NCBI GenBank assembly: GCA_001586965.3
Contig: LUCW03001499.1
Location: forward strand, 12,501 to 42,500
Length of the DNA stretch: 30,000 nt
From: Sphaeroforma sirkka
Lineage: Eukaryota; Opisthokonta; Ichthyosporea; Ichthyophonida
Direction: 5' to 3'
The position numbers were made by a program, and so were the translations under genes. The notes beneath the pieces are model-generated. The model was given only the letters and a program-made list of their open reading frames with translations, did not search any database and was not told the origin of the DNA. Below are positions 28,704-30,000 of this stretch, piece by piece. The first letter of the stretch is position 1. Each line of letters starts with the position of its first letter.

Positions 28704-29720
28704 GTGGTATGGTATGGTATGGTATGGTATGGTATGGTATGGTATGGTATGGTATGGTATGGTATGGTATGGTATGGTATGGTATGGTATGGTATGGTAT
28801 GGTATGGTATGGTATGGTATGGTATGGTATGGTATGGTATGGTATGGTATGGTATGGTATGGTATGGTATGGTCATGGTATGGTATGGTATATGGTATGG
28901 TATGGTATGGTATGGTATGGTATGGTATGGTATGGTATGGTATGTATATGGTATAGTATGTATGGTATGGTATGGTATGGTATGGTATGGTATGGTATGG
29001 TATGGTATATTATGGTATGGTATAAATATGGTATGTTATGGTATAATTATGGTATATTATAGTATGGTATATATGTATATAATATGGTATAGTATGGTAT
29101 GGTATGGTATATATGTATACCTTATGGTATAGTATATATATAATCTATAGTATGGTATATACTTATGGTATGATTATATACTTAAGTATATGTACCTAGT
29201 ATGGTATAGTATAGTATGGTATGGTATGGTATGGTATGGTATAATATAGTATGGTATGGTATACCCATGGTATATAATATAGTATAGTATAGTATGGTAT
29301 GGTATGGTATATATGGTATGGTATGGTATAGTATGCTATATGGTATGGTATAGTATGGTATGGTATGTATGGTATAAGTATGGTATGGTATATATGGTAT
29401 GGTATGGTATGGTATGGTATGGTATGGTATATTTATATGGTATGGTATGGTATGGTATGGTATGGTATGGTATGGTATGGTATGGTATGGTATGGTATGG
29501 TATGGTATGGTATGGTATGGTATGGTATGGTATGGTATGGTATGGTATGGTATGGTATGGTATGGTATGGTATGGTATGGTATGGTATGGTATGTATGGT
29601 ATGGTATGGTATGGTATGGTATGGTATGGGTATGGTATGGTATGGTATGGTATGGTATGGTATGGTATGGTATGGTATATGGTATGGTATGGTATGGTAT
29701 GGTATGGTATACTATACTAT
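28704..29720. repeat. (GGTAT)n pentanucleotide array with AGTAT variants
   Basis: Two very homogeneous blocks (28708-28870 and about 29430-29590) flank a degenerate middle near 29000-29370, where AGTAT, TATAT and AATAT variants are common. The right end closes with two ATACT units. A GGTAT repeat has no stop codon in any of the six frames, which explains the very long open frames that cross it. Confidence 0.97.
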
Positions 29721-29819
29721 GCAACACACCGCCGATAGACACGACTCTACACGTTTGCACCAAAATGTCAGCAACTCTGGCACAGGGCAACAGTGCGATG
29801 TTTATTTTTACCTTGTTCA

Positions 29820-30000
29820 GGTTCTCCATAAAGACAGTATAATACATGCCAGAACAATGGGCCATACAAACTACCAGTACATGCAATAACAGAACAATGA
29901 GTTGTCCATACAAACAGTCCAATACACTACCAAAAATGTGGGCTATACCTAAAGACGGTACAATACAGTAACAGAACAATCTATACATACTGACAGTATA
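29820..30000. repeat. Degenerate ~40-bp minisatellite running off the window end
   Basis: On the minus strand four units begin with ATTGTTCTG or ATTTTTGGT and end with TATAGCCCAC, TATGGACAACTC, TATGGCCC or TATGGAGAACC. Unit lengths are about 39-43 bp. A partial further copy reaches the window edge. The last unit runs into AACAAGGTAAAAAT, a possible donor, but no exon could be supported. Confidence 0.7.

Noticed and set aside
28314..29889. Very long open frames of repeating pentapeptides on both strands
   Set aside because: GGTAT, ATACT and ACAAC units lack stop codons in most or all frames because 5 and 3 share no factor, so each frame yields the same pentapeptide. There is no non-repeat domain, and no start context or splice evidence.

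Overview
The window is nuclear DNA from an intron-rich eukaryote. Four of its five protein genes are split by GT-AG introns whose phases agree at every junction I reconstructed, and much of the rest is microsatellite, minisatellite and decayed tandem duplication. The gene set (an E2F factor with a pocket-binding tail, the Nup96 scaffold nucleoporin, a vacuolar-type serine carboxypeptidase and a FAHD2-type hydrolase) fits a unicellular opisthokont. An ichthyosporean-like relative of animals is my best guess, but that is inference from gene content and gene structure only.

Layout: 1-1340 is AT-rich simple sequence. 1465-3075 (+) holds the 3' part of an E2F gene (DNA-binding domain, dimerisation/marked box, C-terminal pocket-binding motif). 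3076-5020 has no recognisable gene. 5021-9846 (+) is a complete seven-exon FAHD2-like gene with an apparent mitochondrial presequence. 9847-12437 is intergenic, with a long (TA)n tract. 12438-16203 (+) is a complete ten-exon S10 serine carboxypeptidase of the carboxypeptidase III/SCPL48 type. 16204-19371 is gene-free and carries a diverged 268-bp duplication and a run of word-biased sequence. 19430-20602 (+) is an intronless gene for a 390-residue protein of unknown function with a TATA box and poly(A) signal. 21728-27829 (-) is the 3' part of a Nup96 (Nup98-Nup96 C-terminal half) gene in nine exons, convergent with the previous gene. From 27901 to the window end lie arrays of changing pentanucleotides and a ~40-bp minisatellite, probably inside a Nup96 intron because the N-terminal part of Nup96 has not yet been encoded.

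The genes do not form a pathway. The most unusual feature is in Nup96: at most of its intron borders the splice site and the adjoining exon edge exist in two to four decayed tandem copies, with periods from about 12 to 195 bp. One intron of 160 bp is built almost wholly from ~40-bp copies of its own 3' splice site. This suggests introns that grow, or once arose, by tandem duplication across the exon edge.

All exon boundaries come from reading splice consensus, phase and remembered family alignments. No database search was run.
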